From: an uncultured Opitutales bacterium
GTDB taxonomy: Bacteria > Verrucomicrobiota > Verrucomicrobiia > Opitutales > Intestinicryptomonadaceae
Assembly (NCBI GenBank): GCA_944389175.1
Contig: CALXLK010000001.1
Location: 62,001-126,000, forward strand
Reading direction: 5' to 3'
Length of the DNA stretch: 64,000 nucleotides
The notes below the pieces were generated by a model. That model was given only the letters and a program-made list of their open reading frames with translations. It ran no database searches and had not been told where the DNA came from. The translations under genes were made by a program, and so were the position numbers. This document shows, one piece after another, positions 46,672-55,589 of the stretch. Within the stretch, counting starts at the first letter, position 1; every line of letters starts with the position of its first letter.

Positions 46672-47313
46672 ATGAGTCAAATACTAATAGGGAAAAAACT
46701 GGGCATGACCCAGATTTTTGACGGAGACAATAGTCTGGTGGCCGTGACTGTCGTTGAGGCAGGTCCGTGCCCCGTCACGCAAGTAAAAACAGCTCAGAGC
46801 GACGGATACGAAGCCGTCCAGATTGGCTTCAATGCGCAGAAAGAGCAGCGCATGAGTCAGCCGGCGCTCGGGCACTTAAAGAAAGCAGGCGTAAGCCCCG
46901 TTACTGAATTGGTGGAGTTTCGCGTCGAGAACGCATCGGAATACAAGCCCGGCGACGTAATGACCGTGGCAAAATTCTCCGAGGGTCAGATGGTCGATAT
47001 AATCGGCACTACAAAGGGCCGCGGATTCCAGGGTGTAATGAAGCGCTACAACTTCGACGGACAGCCGCAGACGCACGGTCACATGATGCACCGCCGCCCC
47101 GGTTCGGTGGGTTGCCGCCAGACCCCCGGCCACGTTTACAAGGGCAGAAAGATGCCCGGCCACATGGGTCAGGTTCGCTGCACGACGCAGAACCATGCAA
47201 TAGTAAAAATTCTGGAAGATAAGAATATACTTCTGATAAAGGGAAGTCTTCCGGGCGCGAAGGGCGATTTGGTAATCGTTCGCACGGCGAAGAAAGCTAA
47301 ACAGGCCAAATAA
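46672..47313 (+). CDS. rplC: Large-subunit ribosomal protein L3
   Basis: 213 residues; IGKKLGMTQIFD at the start, central loop GRGFQGVMKRYNFDGQPQTHGHMMHRRPGSVG with part of the W-loop and the family end LLIKGSLPGAKGDLVIVR. First gene of a rplC-to-secY run. Weak ribosome site. Confidence 0.98.
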   Translation: MSQILIGKKLGMTQIFDGDNSLVAVTVVEAGPCPVTQVKTAQSDGYEAVQIGFNAQKEQRMSQPALGHLKKAGVSPVTELVEFRVENASEYKPGDVMTVAKFSEGQMVDIIGTTKGRGFQGVMKRYNFDGQPQTHGHMMHRRPGSVGCRQTPGHVYKGRKMPGHMGQVRCTTQNHAIVKILEDKNILLIKGSLPGAKGDLVIVRTAKKAKQAK

Positions 47314-47328
47314 GGAGAGTCCCCAGAA

Positions 47329-47958
47329 ATGAAACTTAAAGTTTACACAAAAGACGGTTCAAGTTTTACCGAGCAGGACTTTGAAAATATCCCCCAGTTC
47401 GAGGAGGACAAGGGTTTGTTTGCTCTAAAAGAAACTTTGGTAGCCTACCAGGCAAACGCGCGCCAGGGCAACGCCTCGACGCTCGACTACGGCCACGTTA
47501 GCGGCACATGCCGCAAGCCTTTCAAGCAGAAGGGCGGCGGTCGTTCGCGTCACGGCACGATGAAGAGCCCGATTTTCCGCGGCGGTGCCGTCGTATTTGG
47601 CCCTTCGCCCAGAGACTGGTCGAAGAAGATCAACCGCAAGGTTAGAGTATTGGCTTTCGCCAGGGCGCTGTTTGACAAGTGCAGCGAGGGCGGACTCAAC
47701 GTAATAGAAGCCTTTGAGGCTCCCGAGAGGAAGACAAAGGCCGTGGTCAAGATTCTTTCGAACATAAACCCCGAGGGAAAAGTTCTCTTAGTTGACGACG
47801 TATTTGCCGACGATTTCATTTTGGCAAGCCGCAACATAGAGAGGGCCAATTTCTGCGAAAGCGCAGTTCTGAGCGCTTTGGAACTGGTTCAGTTCGACAA
47901 CATTATAGTCAGCCGCAAGGGGTTGGACACCATGCTGGCCAGAATCAACAAGGACTAA
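47329..47958 (+). CDS. rplD: Large-subunit ribosomal protein L4
   Basis: 209 residues; the exit-tunnel loop KPFKQKGGGRSRHGTMKSPIFRGG is shown by KQKGGGRSRHG, and the C-terminal domain ends VSRKGLDTMLARINKD. In gammaproteobacteria L4 represses its own operon; whether it does here is unknown. AAGGAG ribosome site. Confidence 0.97.
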   Translation: MKLKVYTKDGSSFTEQDFENIPQFEEDKGLFALKETLVAYQANARQGNASTLDYGHVSGTCRKPFKQKGGGRSRHGTMKSPIFRGGAVVFGPSPRDWSKKINRKVRVLAFARALFDKCSEGGLNVIEAFEAPERKTKAVVKILSNINPEGKVLLVDDVFADDFILASRNIERANFCESAVLSALELVQFDNIIVSRKGLDTMLARINKD

Positions 47959-47970
47959 GAAAGGTAAGTC

Positions 47971-48258
47971 ATGATTAAGCCTGAAACAATAATAAAGGGT
48001 GTTCGCGTGACTGAAAAGGCCGCAAACCAGCAGGTATCGAACAAGTATACGTTTGTCGTCGCCGACGACGCCAACGCCATAGCGATATCGCAGGCGGTTG
48101 AAAAGCTTTTCAATGTCACGGTTGAAAAAGTGAACGTAATCAACGCAAAGGGCAAGGTTAAGGTTTCGCGCATGCGCAAGGCCAATCCCGGCGTAAAAGG
48201 AAAAATGAAGAAGGCGATCGTCACGCTCAAGGCCGGCGACACCATCGAATTAGCATAG
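47971..48258 (+). CDS. rplW: Large-subunit ribosomal protein L23
   Basis: 95 residues; VTEKAANQQVSNKYTFVVA and VEKVNVINAKGKVKV. Located at the tunnel exit where SRP and trigger factor dock. AAAGG ribosome site; 12 bp after rplD. Confidence 0.96.
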   Translation: MIKPETIIKGVRVTEKAANQQVSNKYTFVVADDANAIAISQAVEKLFNVTVEKVNVINAKGKVKVSRMRKANPGVKGKMKKAIVTLKAGDTIELA

Positions 48259-48274
48259 TCGAGGAGAAACGAAA

Positions 48275-49120
48275 ATGGCTATTATAAAAAGAAGACCTTT
48301 GACTCCCGCTCAGAGATTCATGGAACTGAGCCGCCCGGAAGTCGATAACAAGCGTCCGGAGCGTTCGTTGACACAGAGCAAGCATTGCGCCAAGGGCCGC
48401 AACTGCTACGGCAGAATAACATCGCGCAGGCGCGGCGGCGGGCACAAGAGGCTCTACCGCATAGTCGACTTCAAGCGCGACATCGTAAACGTCCCCGCGA
48501 AGGTTGTGGCAATAGAGTACGATCCCTACCGCACGGCGTATTTGGCTCTGCTCGAATACGAGAACGGCCAAAAGCGCTACATAATCGCTCTCGACGGCCT
48601 CAAGAAGGGCGACACGGTCATGACGCTCGACAAGCGTCCCGACGAATTTAACACCGGCATGTGCATGCCCCTTAAGTTCATACCCGCAGCCACGAGAATC
48701 AGCTCGATAGAGATGCAGCCGGGCAAAGGCGCCCAGATTGCAAGAGGCGCCGGAGCGGGCGCGCAGCTGGTTGCCGTTGAAGGCGGAGTCGCAACGGTAA
48801 AAATGCCCAGCGGCGAAATTCGCCTCATCAACGCCGAATGCCGCGCCGTCATAGGCGTGGTTGGAAATCTCGAATACCGCAACCAGAGCCTCGGCAAGGC
48901 CGGCAGGCGCCGCTGGATGGGCTGGCGTCCGAGAGTCCGCGGTGTCGTTATGAACCCTGTCGACCACCCGATGGGCGGCGGCGAAGGCCGCACCTCAGGC
49001 GGCGGCCACCCGGTTTCTCCGTGGGGTCAGCTGGCAAAGGGCTATCCGACACGCACGAAGAGCAAGCCTTCAAATTCTATGATTTTGCTGCGTCGCAACG
49101 GCAAAAAGGTCTCGAAATAG
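48275..49120 (+). CDS. rplB: Large-subunit ribosomal protein L2
   Basis: 281 residues; KHCAKGRNCYGRITSRRRGGGHK in part, and the C-terminal signature VRGVVMNPVDHPMGGGEGRT containing the histidine near the peptidyl transferase centre. The N-terminus is a few residues different from E. coli but length is normal. GAGGA ribosome site. Confidence 0.98.
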   Translation: MAIIKRRPLTPAQRFMELSRPEVDNKRPERSLTQSKHCAKGRNCYGRITSRRRGGGHKRLYRIVDFKRDIVNVPAKVVAIEYDPYRTAYLALLEYENGQKRYIIALDGLKKGDTVMTLDKRPDEFNTGMCMPLKFIPAATRISSIEMQPGKGAQIARGAGAGAQLVAVEGGVATVKMPSGEIRLINAECRAVIGVVGNLEYRNQSLGKAGRRRWMGWRPRVRGVVMNPVDHPMGGGEGRTSGGGHPVSPWGQLAKGYPTRTKSKPSNSMILLRRNGKKVSK

Positions 49121-49141
49121 TAAATAGGAGAATGGTTAGAT

Positions 49142-49420
49142 ATGGCACGTTCAATTAAAAAAGGCCCTTTTGTCGATCCCAGTCTGCAAGACAAGATAGA
49201 CGAAGCCCAGAAGACGAACTCGCGCAAGCCCATACAGACTTGGTCGAGGCGCTCGATGATCACACCCGATTTTATCGGATTGAATTTTAACGTCCACAAC
49301 GGCAAAAAGTTCCTGCCCGTCTATGTTACAGAGAACATGGTTGGTCATAAACTTGGCGAATTCGCGCCCACCCGTTTCTTCAAAGGACACCAACCGCACA
49401 CCAAAAAGGCAACTATGTAA
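49142..49420 (+). CDS. rpsS: Small-subunit ribosomal protein S19
   Basis: 92 residues; [14 protein letters not shown] at the start, [17 protein letters not shown] and [23 protein letters not shown] ribosome site. Its stop is 1 base before the start of the small exported protein that interrupts the usual rpsS-rplV order. Confidence 0.98.
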   Translation: MARSIKKGPFVDPSLQDKIDEAQKTNSRKPIQTWSRRSMITPDFIGLNFNVHNGKKFLPVYVTENMVGHKLGEFAPTRFFKGHQPHTKKATM

Positions 49421-49421
49421 T

Positions 49422-49757
49422 ATGGCGCGGCTGGGCAAAGTTATGCTGTTTTCGATTCTTTCGGCATCTGCATGCTTTGCCTGGTCTCCCCGCTGGATAA
49501 CCAAAGACAACGCCTATGATGTTGAAAACAGAGGCAGGGTCGTGGAGGTCAGGGCGGCGGAAAACGCTGATTTGGTAATTATAGACGTCGGTCTCGAAGG
49601 CAATTTGCGCGAAGGCGCCATTTGCCAAGTTCTAAACCCGGATAAGACGAAATCGCAAATAGTGATAGTTGCGTCGGACAGGGGCAGGAGCGTGGGGCTG
49701 GTAATTGCAAAGGCGGAAGTACGCAAGGGAGCAGCCGTTAGTATTACAGCAAACTAA
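49422..49757 (+). CDS. Small exported protein embedded in the S10 operon
   Basis: 111 residues, not recognised as a ribosomal protein. It has a clear signal peptide (MARLGKVMLFSILSASACFA) and a mature beta-rich domain: GRVVEVRAAENADLVIIDVG, then EGNLREGAICQVLNPDKTKSQ and VGLVIAKAEVRKGAAVSI. This pattern (V-x-N-like strand, D/N-x-G, L-x-G-x-x-x-V-L, I-x-V-x-x) resembles the small barrel found at the C-terminus of FlgT and in secreted verrucomicrobial proteins; that comparison is from memory. Its ATG is 1 base after the rpsS stop and rplV begins 16 bp after its stop, so it must be cotranscribed and translationally coupled. An envelope role made in proportion to ribosomes is conceivable. Confidence 0.82.
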   Translation: MARLGKVMLFSILSASACFAWSPRWITKDNAYDVENRGRVVEVRAAENADLVIIDVGLEGNLREGAICQVLNPDKTKSQIVIVASDRGRSVGLVIAKAEVRKGAAVSITAN

Positions 49758-49773
49758 ACATAGAAAGATAACA

Positions 49774-50109
49774 ATGGAAGTTAAAGCTTTAACAAAGTTT
49801 GCGCGCATGTCGGATAAGAAGGTGCGCGAAATAGCACGAGAGATTCAGGGTCTCAACGCCGCGGAGGCGCTGGAAATCCTCAAGCTCGTACCGCGAAAGA
49901 GCGCTAAGCTGGTAGCCAAGACATTGGCCAGCGCAATCGCAAACGCGGAAAACAACAACGGTCTTTCGGCCGCCAATTTAACAATAAAAAGCGCGATAGT
50001 CAATCAAGGCGTGGCATTCAGGCGTTTCAGACCCGCTGCCAGAGGCAGTGCGCATCCGTACCGCAAGAGAACAAGCCACATTTTGGTAGTCCTTAGCGAC
50101 CAGAAATAA
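49774..50109 (+). CDS. rplV: Large-subunit ribosomal protein L22
   Basis: 111 residues; KFARMSDKKVREIAREIQGL and the tunnel loop RRFRPAARGSAHPYRKRTSH. Start at ATG 49774 fits the family; the frame upstream overlaps the exported-protein gene. Weak ribosome site. Confidence 0.97.
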   Translation: MEVKALTKFARMSDKKVREIAREIQGLNAAEALEILKLVPRKSAKLVAKTLASAIANAENNNGLSAANLTIKSAIVNQGVAFRRFRPAARGSAHPYRKRTSHILVVLSDQK

Positions 50110-50127
50110 TTAAAAGAGGCAGGTAAT

Positions 50128-50760
50128 ATGGGTCAAAAAGTAAATCCTAAAGGTTTCCGTCTGGCGGTCCGCCGCGACTGGGAGTCGCGTTGGTTCGCAA
50201 ACAAGGGGGACTATGCGGCGTCGGTTAACGAAGACTATCGCATTCGCGAATTCCTTCGTGGCAAACTCAAGAACGCGTCGGTTCCGCGCATATTCATAGA
50301 AAGAGCCGGCCAGCGCATTCGCGTAAAGATATTTACGGCTCGTCCGGGTCTGGTTATCGGCCAGAAGGGCGCGCTGCTCGACCAGCTCAAGGCCGACTTG
50401 GTTAAGTTCCTCGGCAAAGACGTGCTCGTCGACATCCAGGAAATCAAGAAGCCCGATTTGGACGCCTTCCTGGTCGCCGAAAGCATAGCGCTGCAGCTCG
50501 AGCGCAGAATATCCTTCCGCAGAGCCGTTAAGAAGGCGATATCGGCTTGCATGGCAAGCGGCGCCGACGGCGTGAAAGTTCAGGTGTCGGGCCGTTTGGG
50601 CGGCGCCGAAATAGCGCGCTGCGAATGGCAGAGAAAGGGCAGAATCCCCCTGCACACGCTGCGCGAAAACATCGACTACGGCTTCACCGAAGCGCACACG
50701 GTTTACGGAAAAATCGGCGTGAAATGCTGGTTGTGCCTGAAGTCTGAGGACAACATGTAA
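50128..50760 (+). CDS. rpsC: Small-subunit ribosomal protein S3
   Basis: 210 residues; GQKVNPKGFRLAVRRDWESRW, KH domain RPGLVIGQKGALLDQL, and C-terminal SGRLGGAEIARCEWQRKGRIPLH (in part). Helicase and mRNA-entry protein. Ends WLCLKSEDNM without a long tail. Confidence 0.98.
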   Translation: MGQKVNPKGFRLAVRRDWESRWFANKGDYAASVNEDYRIREFLRGKLKNASVPRIFIERAGQRIRVKIFTARPGLVIGQKGALLDQLKADLVKFLGKDVLVDIQEIKKPDLDAFLVAESIALQLERRISFRRAVKKAISACMASGADGVKVQVSGRLGGAEIARCEWQRKGRIPLHTLRENIDYGFTEAHTVYGKIGVKCWLCLKSEDNM

Positions 50761-50778
50761 TTTTAGGGAGAGCAGAAC

Positions 50779-51207
50779 ATGGCAAATATTCTTCCAGCAA
50801 AAACAAAGTACCGCAAGATGCACAAGGGCCGCAACCGCGGCATGGCTAAGGGCGGCGATACAATCGCTTTCGGCGACTACGCAATTCAGGCAATCGAACG
50901 CGGCAAATGTTCCTCGTCGCAGCTCGAGGCCGCGCGTGTTGCCATCAACAGGCACTTCAAGCGCCGTGGCAAGCTCTGGACGAGGGTATTCCCCCAGAAG
51001 TCGGTCACGAAGAAACCCGCCGAAACCCGCCAGGGTAAAGGTAAGGGCTCCGTCGAGTACTGGGCCTGCATCATAAAGCCGGGCAATATACTCTTTGAAG
51101 TATCGGGCGTTCCGGCAAGCATGGCCAGAGAGGCAATGAGACTCGCCGACGGCAAGCTTCCGTTTAAATGCAAATTCGTCGTTCGCGAAGGCGTCGAAAT
51201 TCTATAA
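50779..51207 (+). CDS. rplP: Large-subunit ribosomal protein L16
   Basis: 142 residues; PAKTKYRKMHKGRNRGMAKG with arginine-rich region, KSVTKKPAETRQGKGKGSVEYW, near the A-site tRNA elbow. GGGAG ribosome site. Confidence 0.97.
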   Translation: MANILPAKTKYRKMHKGRNRGMAKGGDTIAFGDYAIQAIERGKCSSSQLEAARVAINRHFKRRGKLWTRVFPQKSVTKKPAETRQGKGKGSVEYWACIIKPGNILFEVSGVPASMAREAMRLADGKLPFKCKFVVREGVEIL

Positions 51208-51220
51208 GGAGATTTAGAAG

Positions 51221-51403
51221 ATGAAACCCAAGGAAATCAGAGAGCTTTCAGTCGAAGAATTGAACAAGAAATTGCGCGAAATGCGCGACGAACTTTTGAA
51301 CCTCAACGTGCGCAAAGGCACGTCGCAGGTCGAAAACACCGGCCGCATTAGGCAGCTGCGTCGCGACATTGCCCGCTTTGAAACCATTAAAGCTCAGAAG
51401 TAA
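51221..51403 (+). CDS. rpmC: Large-subunit ribosomal protein L29
   Basis: 60 residues, two helices: [20 protein letters not shown] and [24 protein letters not shown] ribosome site; tunnel-exit protein next to L23. Confidence 0.96.
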   Translation: MKPKEIRELSVEELNKKLREMRDELLNLNVRKGTSQVENTGRIRQLRRDIARFETIKAQK

Positions 51404-51412
51404 GGCTAAAGA

Positions 51413-51691
51413 ATGTCGGAACAAACAAGAAAGTCACGCAGAAGTCTCGTTGGCGTTGTGACGTCAAAATCCGGAGACAAGAGCATTAAACTCACGTATT
51501 TTTACAAGGTTCCCCACCCGTTGTACGGCAAGGAAATTCGTCGCAAGACCGTAATCCATGTGCACGACGAAAAGAACGAGTGCGCCTTGGGCGATAAGGT
51601 GGAAGTCACCGAAACGCGCCCGATAAGCAAGCTCAAGAGGTTCCGCGTAGTACGCATAATCGAAAAGGCACCCGTGGAAGCGGCTGAATAA
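51413..51691 (+). CDS. rpsQ: Small-subunit ribosomal protein S17
   Basis: 92 residues; OB-fold RRSLVGVVTSKSGDKSIKL, KVPHPLYGKEIRRKTVIHVHD and ETRPISKLKRFRVVRIIEKA. Begins 9 bp after rpmC. Confidence 0.97.
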   Translation: MSEQTRKSRRSLVGVVTSKSGDKSIKLTYFYKVPHPLYGKEIRRKTVIHVHDEKNECALGDKVEVTETRPISKLKRFRVVRIIEKAPVEAAE

Positions 51692-51704
51692 GGAGGCTTA
51701 AGCA

Positions 51705-52070
51705 ATGATACAAATGCAGACAAGGCTCGTGGTTGCAGACAACACGGGCGCAAAGGAAGTTTCAATGATACGCCGCCTCGGGCAGCATAGCCGCACCGCC
51801 CACGTTGGCGACGTCATCGTGGTGGCAGTCAAGTCTTCGACTCCCGACGCCGCAGTCAAAAAGGGCACTGTGGCCAAGGCCGTAATAGTCAGGACGAAGG
51901 CCCCTATCCGCAGGGCGGACGGCTCGTATTTGCGTTTCGACACAAATGCGTGCGTCATTCTCGACGGCACGGGCAATCCCAAAGGCACGCGCATTTTCGG
52001 GCCCGTGGCCCGCGAGCTGCGCGCCAAGAACTACATGAAGATCGTATCGCTTGCACCGGAGGTTTTGTAA
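51705..52070 (+). CDS. rplN: Large-subunit ribosomal protein L14
   Basis: 121 residues; [19 protein letters not shown] and [28 protein letters not shown] partly shown. Perfect AAGGAGG ribosome site, the strongest in the run. rplX starts 1 base after its stop. Confidence 0.98.
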   Translation: MIQMQTRLVVADNTGAKEVSMIRRLGQHSRTAHVGDVIVVAVKSSTPDAAVKKGTVAKAVIVRTKAPIRRADGSYLRFDTNACVILDGTGNPKGTRIFGPVARELRAKNYMKIVSLAPEVL

Positions 52071-52071
52071 T

Positions 52072-52317
52072 ATGAAGCGTTCAGTAAAAAGAGGCGACGA
52101 GGTCGTCGTAATATCAGGTTCGGCAAAGGGAAAACGCGGCAAGATTTTGCAGGTGTTCCCCAAGCAGGAACGCGTTTTGGTCGAGGGCGTAAATATGCGC
52201 AAGCACCACGAGCGCAAGAGCCAAAAGAATCCCGACGGAGCCATCGTCGAGCGCGAGGCGCCCGTTCACATTTCAAACGTAATGCCGGCTGGGCGTTTCG
52301 ATGCCAAGAAAAAATAG
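52072..52317 (+). CDS. rplX: Large-subunit ribosomal protein L24
   Basis: 81 residues; KOW motif [20 protein letters not shown] and [23 protein letters not shown] 52072 follows the rplN stop after a single T, so translation is coupled. Slightly shorter than the E. coli form (104). Confidence 0.95.
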   Translation: MKRSVKRGDEVVVISGSAKGKRGKILQVFPKQERVLVEGVNMRKHHERKSQKNPDGAIVEREAPVHISNVMPAGRFDAKKK

Positions 52318-52356
52318 GCGCGTCGATCGTAATCAGAGGCCAAAGAAACAAATACA

Positions 52357-52905
52357 ATGAGCACACCCGTATTAAAGAAAATATATATGGAGAAGGTGAT
52401 TCCCGAATTGAAAAAGAATTTGGGAATTGAGAATCCGCATGTTGTGCCGAACCTGGAGAAAATCGTAATCAGCTCGGGAATCCGCAGCGAAAGCGACAAG
52501 GGTTGGGCCAAGGAAGTTGCCAAGGAAATCGCCAAGATTTCCGGACAGCAGCCCGTAATAACGAAGGCGCGCAAGAGCATAGCAAACTTCAAGCTCCGCG
52601 AAGGCCAGGAAAACGGCGTAAAGGTCACTCTGCGCGGCGCCATAATGTGGGAATTCCTCTACAAGTTCATAGCCGTAGTACTCCCCTCCATAAGAGACTT
52701 CAGAGGCGTCAGCACCAGGTTTGACGGCGCCGGCAACTACAATTTCGGCATAGCCGACCATACCATTTTCCCCGAAGTCACCGTAGACCCCGGCAGAAAA
52801 AATATCGGTATGGACATTACAATAGTAACAACAGCTACTGACGACAATTCGGGCAGAGAATTGCTCAAGCTCTTGGGTATGCCCTTCAGAAAGCCGAACG
52901 CGTAG
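52357..52905 (+). CDS. rplE: Large-subunit ribosomal protein L5
   Basis: 182 residues; NPHVVPNLEKIVISSGI, GQQPVITKARKSIANFKLRE and the end DDNSGRELLKLLGMPFRK. Binds 5S rRNA. A-rich leader (AAAGAAACAAATACA) without Shine-Dalgarno. Confidence 0.97.
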   Translation: MSTPVLKKIYMEKVIPELKKNLGIENPHVVPNLEKIVISSGIRSESDKGWAKEVAKEIAKISGQQPVITKARKSIANFKLREGQENGVKVTLRGAIMWEFLYKFIAVVLPSIRDFRGVSTRFDGAGNYNFGIADHTIFPEVTVDPGRKNIGMDITIVTTATDDNSGRELLKLLGMPFRKPNA

Positions 52906-52924
52906 TCGAGGAAAGAGATAACAT

Positions 52925-53230
52925 ATGGCAAAAAAATCATCCATAGCACGTAACCTTAAGCGTCAGCGCCTGGTGGCAAAATACGCCGCTAAAAAGGCTG
53001 AGCTGAAGAAAATTTTAAAAGATCCCAAAACCAGCGACGAGGAATTCTTCGAAGCGCAGCGCAAACTCTGCAAAATTCCGCGCAACGCGTCGAAAATACG
53101 CATTCGCAACCGTTGCTCCATAACGGGACGTCCGAGGGCCTACATCCGCAAGTTCGGCTTGTCGCGTATAACCTTTAGGGAGCTGGCTCTCGACGGCAAG
53201 CTGCCGGGCGTAACAAAATCATCGTGGTAA
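52925..53230 (+). CDS. rpsN: Small-subunit ribosomal protein S14, long zinc-free form
   Basis: 101 residues; [20 protein letters not shown] and [20 protein letters not shown]. The long type has no CxxC zinc module, unlike the 61-residue type. GAGGA ribosome site. Confidence 0.97.
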   Translation: MAKKSSIARNLKRQRLVAKYAAKKAELKKILKDPKTSDEEFFEAQRKLCKIPRNASKIRIRNRCSITGRPRAYIRKFGLSRITFRELALDGKLPGVTKSSW

Positions 53231-53248
53231 TGCGAAAGGAATAATAAT

Positions 53249-53641
53249 ATGGCAACTCACGACAGCATTGGCGACTTTTTGACAATCGTTCGCAACGCCA
53301 GCAGAGCCGGCAAGGAAACATGCACGGCCCAGTGGTCGAAGCTCCGCGAAGGCATAGTATCCATCCTCAAGGACGAGGGATATATCGCCTCTTTCGAAGT
53401 TTCCGGCGACGTTAAGAAGGTAATTACAATCACAATGAAGTACGTTGACGGCGTTCCCGCTATAACGGGCATAACCAGGGAATCAACCCCCGGCTGCCGC
53501 CAGTACTATGAATATCGCAGCATTCCCCGCGTTCTCAACGGCATGGGCATCTCAATCTTGACCACATCGAAGGGCATATTGAAGGATTCCGACTGCCGCA
53601 CGAAGAAAGCAGGCGGAGAAATCCTGTGCAAAGTTTGGTAA
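53249..53641 (+). CDS. rpsH: Small-subunit ribosomal protein S8
   Basis: 130 residues; DSIGDFLTIVRNASRAGKE, then RVLNGMGISILTTSKGIL and KKAGGEILCKVW. In E. coli S8 represses the spc operon. AAGGA ribosome site. Confidence 0.97.
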   Translation: MATHDSIGDFLTIVRNASRAGKETCTAQWSKLREGIVSILKDEGYIASFEVSGDVKKVITITMKYVDGVPAITGITRESTPGCRQYYEYRSIPRVLNGMGISILTTSKGILKDSDCRTKKAGGEILCKVW

Positions 53642-53654
53642 GGAAGGCTAAAGT

Positions 53655-54206
53655 ATGAGTAGAATCGGTAAACTTCCCGTAAAAATCCCCGCAGGCGTAA
53701 AGGCCTCGGTGGCCAACAATGTAGTTTCGGTCGAAGGCCCCAAGGGCAAGCTCTCGCAGGGCTTCGACACGGTTACGGTCGATATCGTTCTCGAAGGCGA
53801 CGAAATAAAGGTTTCGCCCAAGTCGGCCTCGCGCGCCTCGAACGCTATGCACGGAACCGCCCGCAGCATCATTGCCGGAATGGTAAACGGCGTTGTAAAC
53901 GGCTACCAGAAAGTTTTGGAAATTAAGGGCGTCGGTTTTAAGGCCGAGCTCAAGGGCAAGACGCTCACGCTCGCCTTGGGCTATGCGCACCCCTGCATTT
54001 ACGAGCTCCCCGAGGGCATAACGGTAACTATCGGTGAAACACCCGACAGAAATCCGTTGGTGACGGTATCGGGCGCGAGCAAGCACATGGTTGGCCAAGT
54101 CGCCTCCGACATAAAGCACTTCTACCCGGTAGAGCCGTACAAGGGCAAGGGTGTCAGAATTCACGGAGAATACGTACGCCGCAAGGAGGGCAAGAAGACT
54201 GCCTAA
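53655..54206 (+). CDS. rplF: Large-subunit ribosomal protein L6
   Basis: 183 residues; SRIGKLPVKIPAGVKA, GTARSIIAGMVNGV and the signature PYKGKGVRIHGEYVRRKEGKK near the sarcin-ricin loop. 13 bp after rpsH. Confidence 0.97.
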   Translation: MSRIGKLPVKIPAGVKASVANNVVSVEGPKGKLSQGFDTVTVDIVLEGDEIKVSPKSASRASNAMHGTARSIIAGMVNGVVNGYQKVLEIKGVGFKAELKGKTLTLALGYAHPCIYELPEGITVTIGETPDRNPLVTVSGASKHMVGQVASDIKHFYPVEPYKGKGVRIHGEYVRRKEGKKTA

Positions 54207-54229
54207 TTGCGCGGTTGAAAGGAAAGAAT

Positions 54230-54592
54230 ATGAAATTTCTCAAGAAAAAGGTATTGGAACAAAAACGCCACTGGAGAGTTCGTTCGAAGGTAGCCGGCGA
54301 TGCGGAACGTCCGCGTTTGTCGCTCTGCCTCTCGAACAAGCACATCTATGCGCAGGTTATCGACGACCGCGCGGGCAAGACGCTTGTTTCCTTGTGCTCG
54401 ACTTCAAAGGAAGTCGCTGGGGAAAAGCTTCTGCCCAACGTTGCGGGTTCTCAGGCACTGGGCGCAAAGCTCGGCCAGAAGCTCAAGGACGCCGGCATAA
54501 CTAAGGTCGTTTTTGACAGGGGATCGCGCCGCTACCACGGTTGCGTCAAGAGCTTTGCCGATGCGGTTCGCGCGGCTGGTATAAACTTCTAA
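54230..54592 (+). CDS. rplR: Large-subunit ribosomal protein L18
   Basis: 120 residues; [20 protein letters not shown] and [20 protein letters not shown]. Binds 5S rRNA with L5. ATG 54230 follows AAAGGAAAG; a TTG five codons earlier overlaps that site and is rejected. Confidence 0.97.
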   Translation: MKFLKKKVLEQKRHWRVRSKVAGDAERPRLSLCLSNKHIYAQVIDDRAGKTLVSLCSTSKEVAGEKLLPNVAGSQALGAKLGQKLKDAGITKVVFDRGSRRYHGCVKSFADAVRAAGINF

Positions 54593-54604
54593 TAGGAATT
54601 TAAA

Positions 54605-55111
54605 ATGAGTAGAGAATTTAAGAATAAGCAGGCCGCAATGGATAAAGACGCGGGTCCTGAGCTCATTGAAAAGGTCGTGCACATCAATCGTTGCGCGAAG
54701 GTCGTCAAGGGCGGCCGCCGCTTCACGTTCTCGGCTCTTGTGGTTGTCGGCGACGGCAACGGCAAGATCGGCCTGGGCTACGGCAAATCGAAGGAAGTGC
54801 CCGACGCAATCAAGAAGGCTTCCGACAGGGCGCGCAAAGTCATGAAGAGCGTCAGCATCAAGGACGGAACCATCCCGCACGAAGTTACGGGTGAGTCGGA
54901 CGGCGGTATTGTGCTGCTTCGCCCCGCCAGCCAGGGTACGGGCGTAATCGCAGGCGGCGGCGTCAGAGACGTTCTGGAAGCCGTCGGATTGAAGGACGTG
55001 CTGAGCAAGTCGCTGGGCTCCAACAACGATTTGGCAATGGTCAACGCCACGTTGAAGGCCCTTTACCAGCTTCGCACAGCCGACGCAATAAATGCACTCA
55101 GAAGCAAATAG
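54605..55111 (+). CDS. rpsE: Small-subunit ribosomal protein S5
   Basis: 168 residues; [38 protein letters not shown] and [20 protein letters not shown]. Its stop overlaps the ribosome site of rplO. rpmD (L30), usually between rpsE and rplO, is absent. Confidence 0.98.
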   Translation: MSREFKNKQAAMDKDAGPELIEKVVHINRCAKVVKGGRRFTFSALVVVGDGNGKIGLGYGKSKEVPDAIKKASDRARKVMKSVSIKDGTIPHEVTGESDGGIVLLRPASQGTGVIAGGGVRDVLEAVGLKDVLSKSLGSNNDLAMVNATLKALYQLRTADAINALRSK

Positions 55112-55121
55112 GAGATCCACA

Positions 55122-55571
55122 ATGAAATTGCATACACTTTCTAATCCCGCAGGAGCAAAACATTCCTCTAAGCGTTTGGGTTGCGGAGTAGGCAGCGGCC
55201 ACGGCAAGACGTCGGGGCGCGGCCACAAGGGCGCCAAGGCGCGCAGCGGCGGGCATGTACGCCCCGGTTTTGAAGGCGGCCAGATGCCTCTGTACCGCAA
55301 GCTTCCGCACCGCGGCTTCAACAACTACAAGTTCAGGGTAGAGTACGCCGAAGTCAACGTCGGCTCGCTCGAGGATCTCGGCTTGGAGGAAGTCACCAGA
55401 GACGATATGGTTATGGCCGGTTTGGTCAGGGCCAAGGACGCCTTGGTGAAAGTCTTGGGCTTTGGCGATTTGACTAAGAAAATGGTAGTCCACGCCGACA
55501 AGTTTTCGGCCAGCGCCGTCAAGAAAATCGAAGCTGTAGGCGGCAAGGCCGTTGTAAACAGCGCCGAATAA
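55122..55571 (+). CDS. rplO: Large-subunit ribosomal protein L15
   Basis: 149 residues; KLHTLSNPAGAKHSSKRLGC, GSGHGKTSGRGHKGAKARSG and EGGQMPLYRKLPHRGFNN. ATG 55122 follows AGGAG that overlaps the rpsE stop. 10 bp after rpsE, with no L30 gene between. Confidence 0.97.
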   Translation: MKLHTLSNPAGAKHSSKRLGCGVGSGHGKTSGRGHKGAKARSGGHVRPGFEGGQMPLYRKLPHRGFNNYKFRVEYAEVNVGSLEDLGLEEVTRDDMVMAGLVRAKDALVKVLGFGDLTKKMVVHADKFSASAVKKIEAVGGKAVVNSAE

Positions 55572-55589
55572 CACAGGGGAGACAGACAC

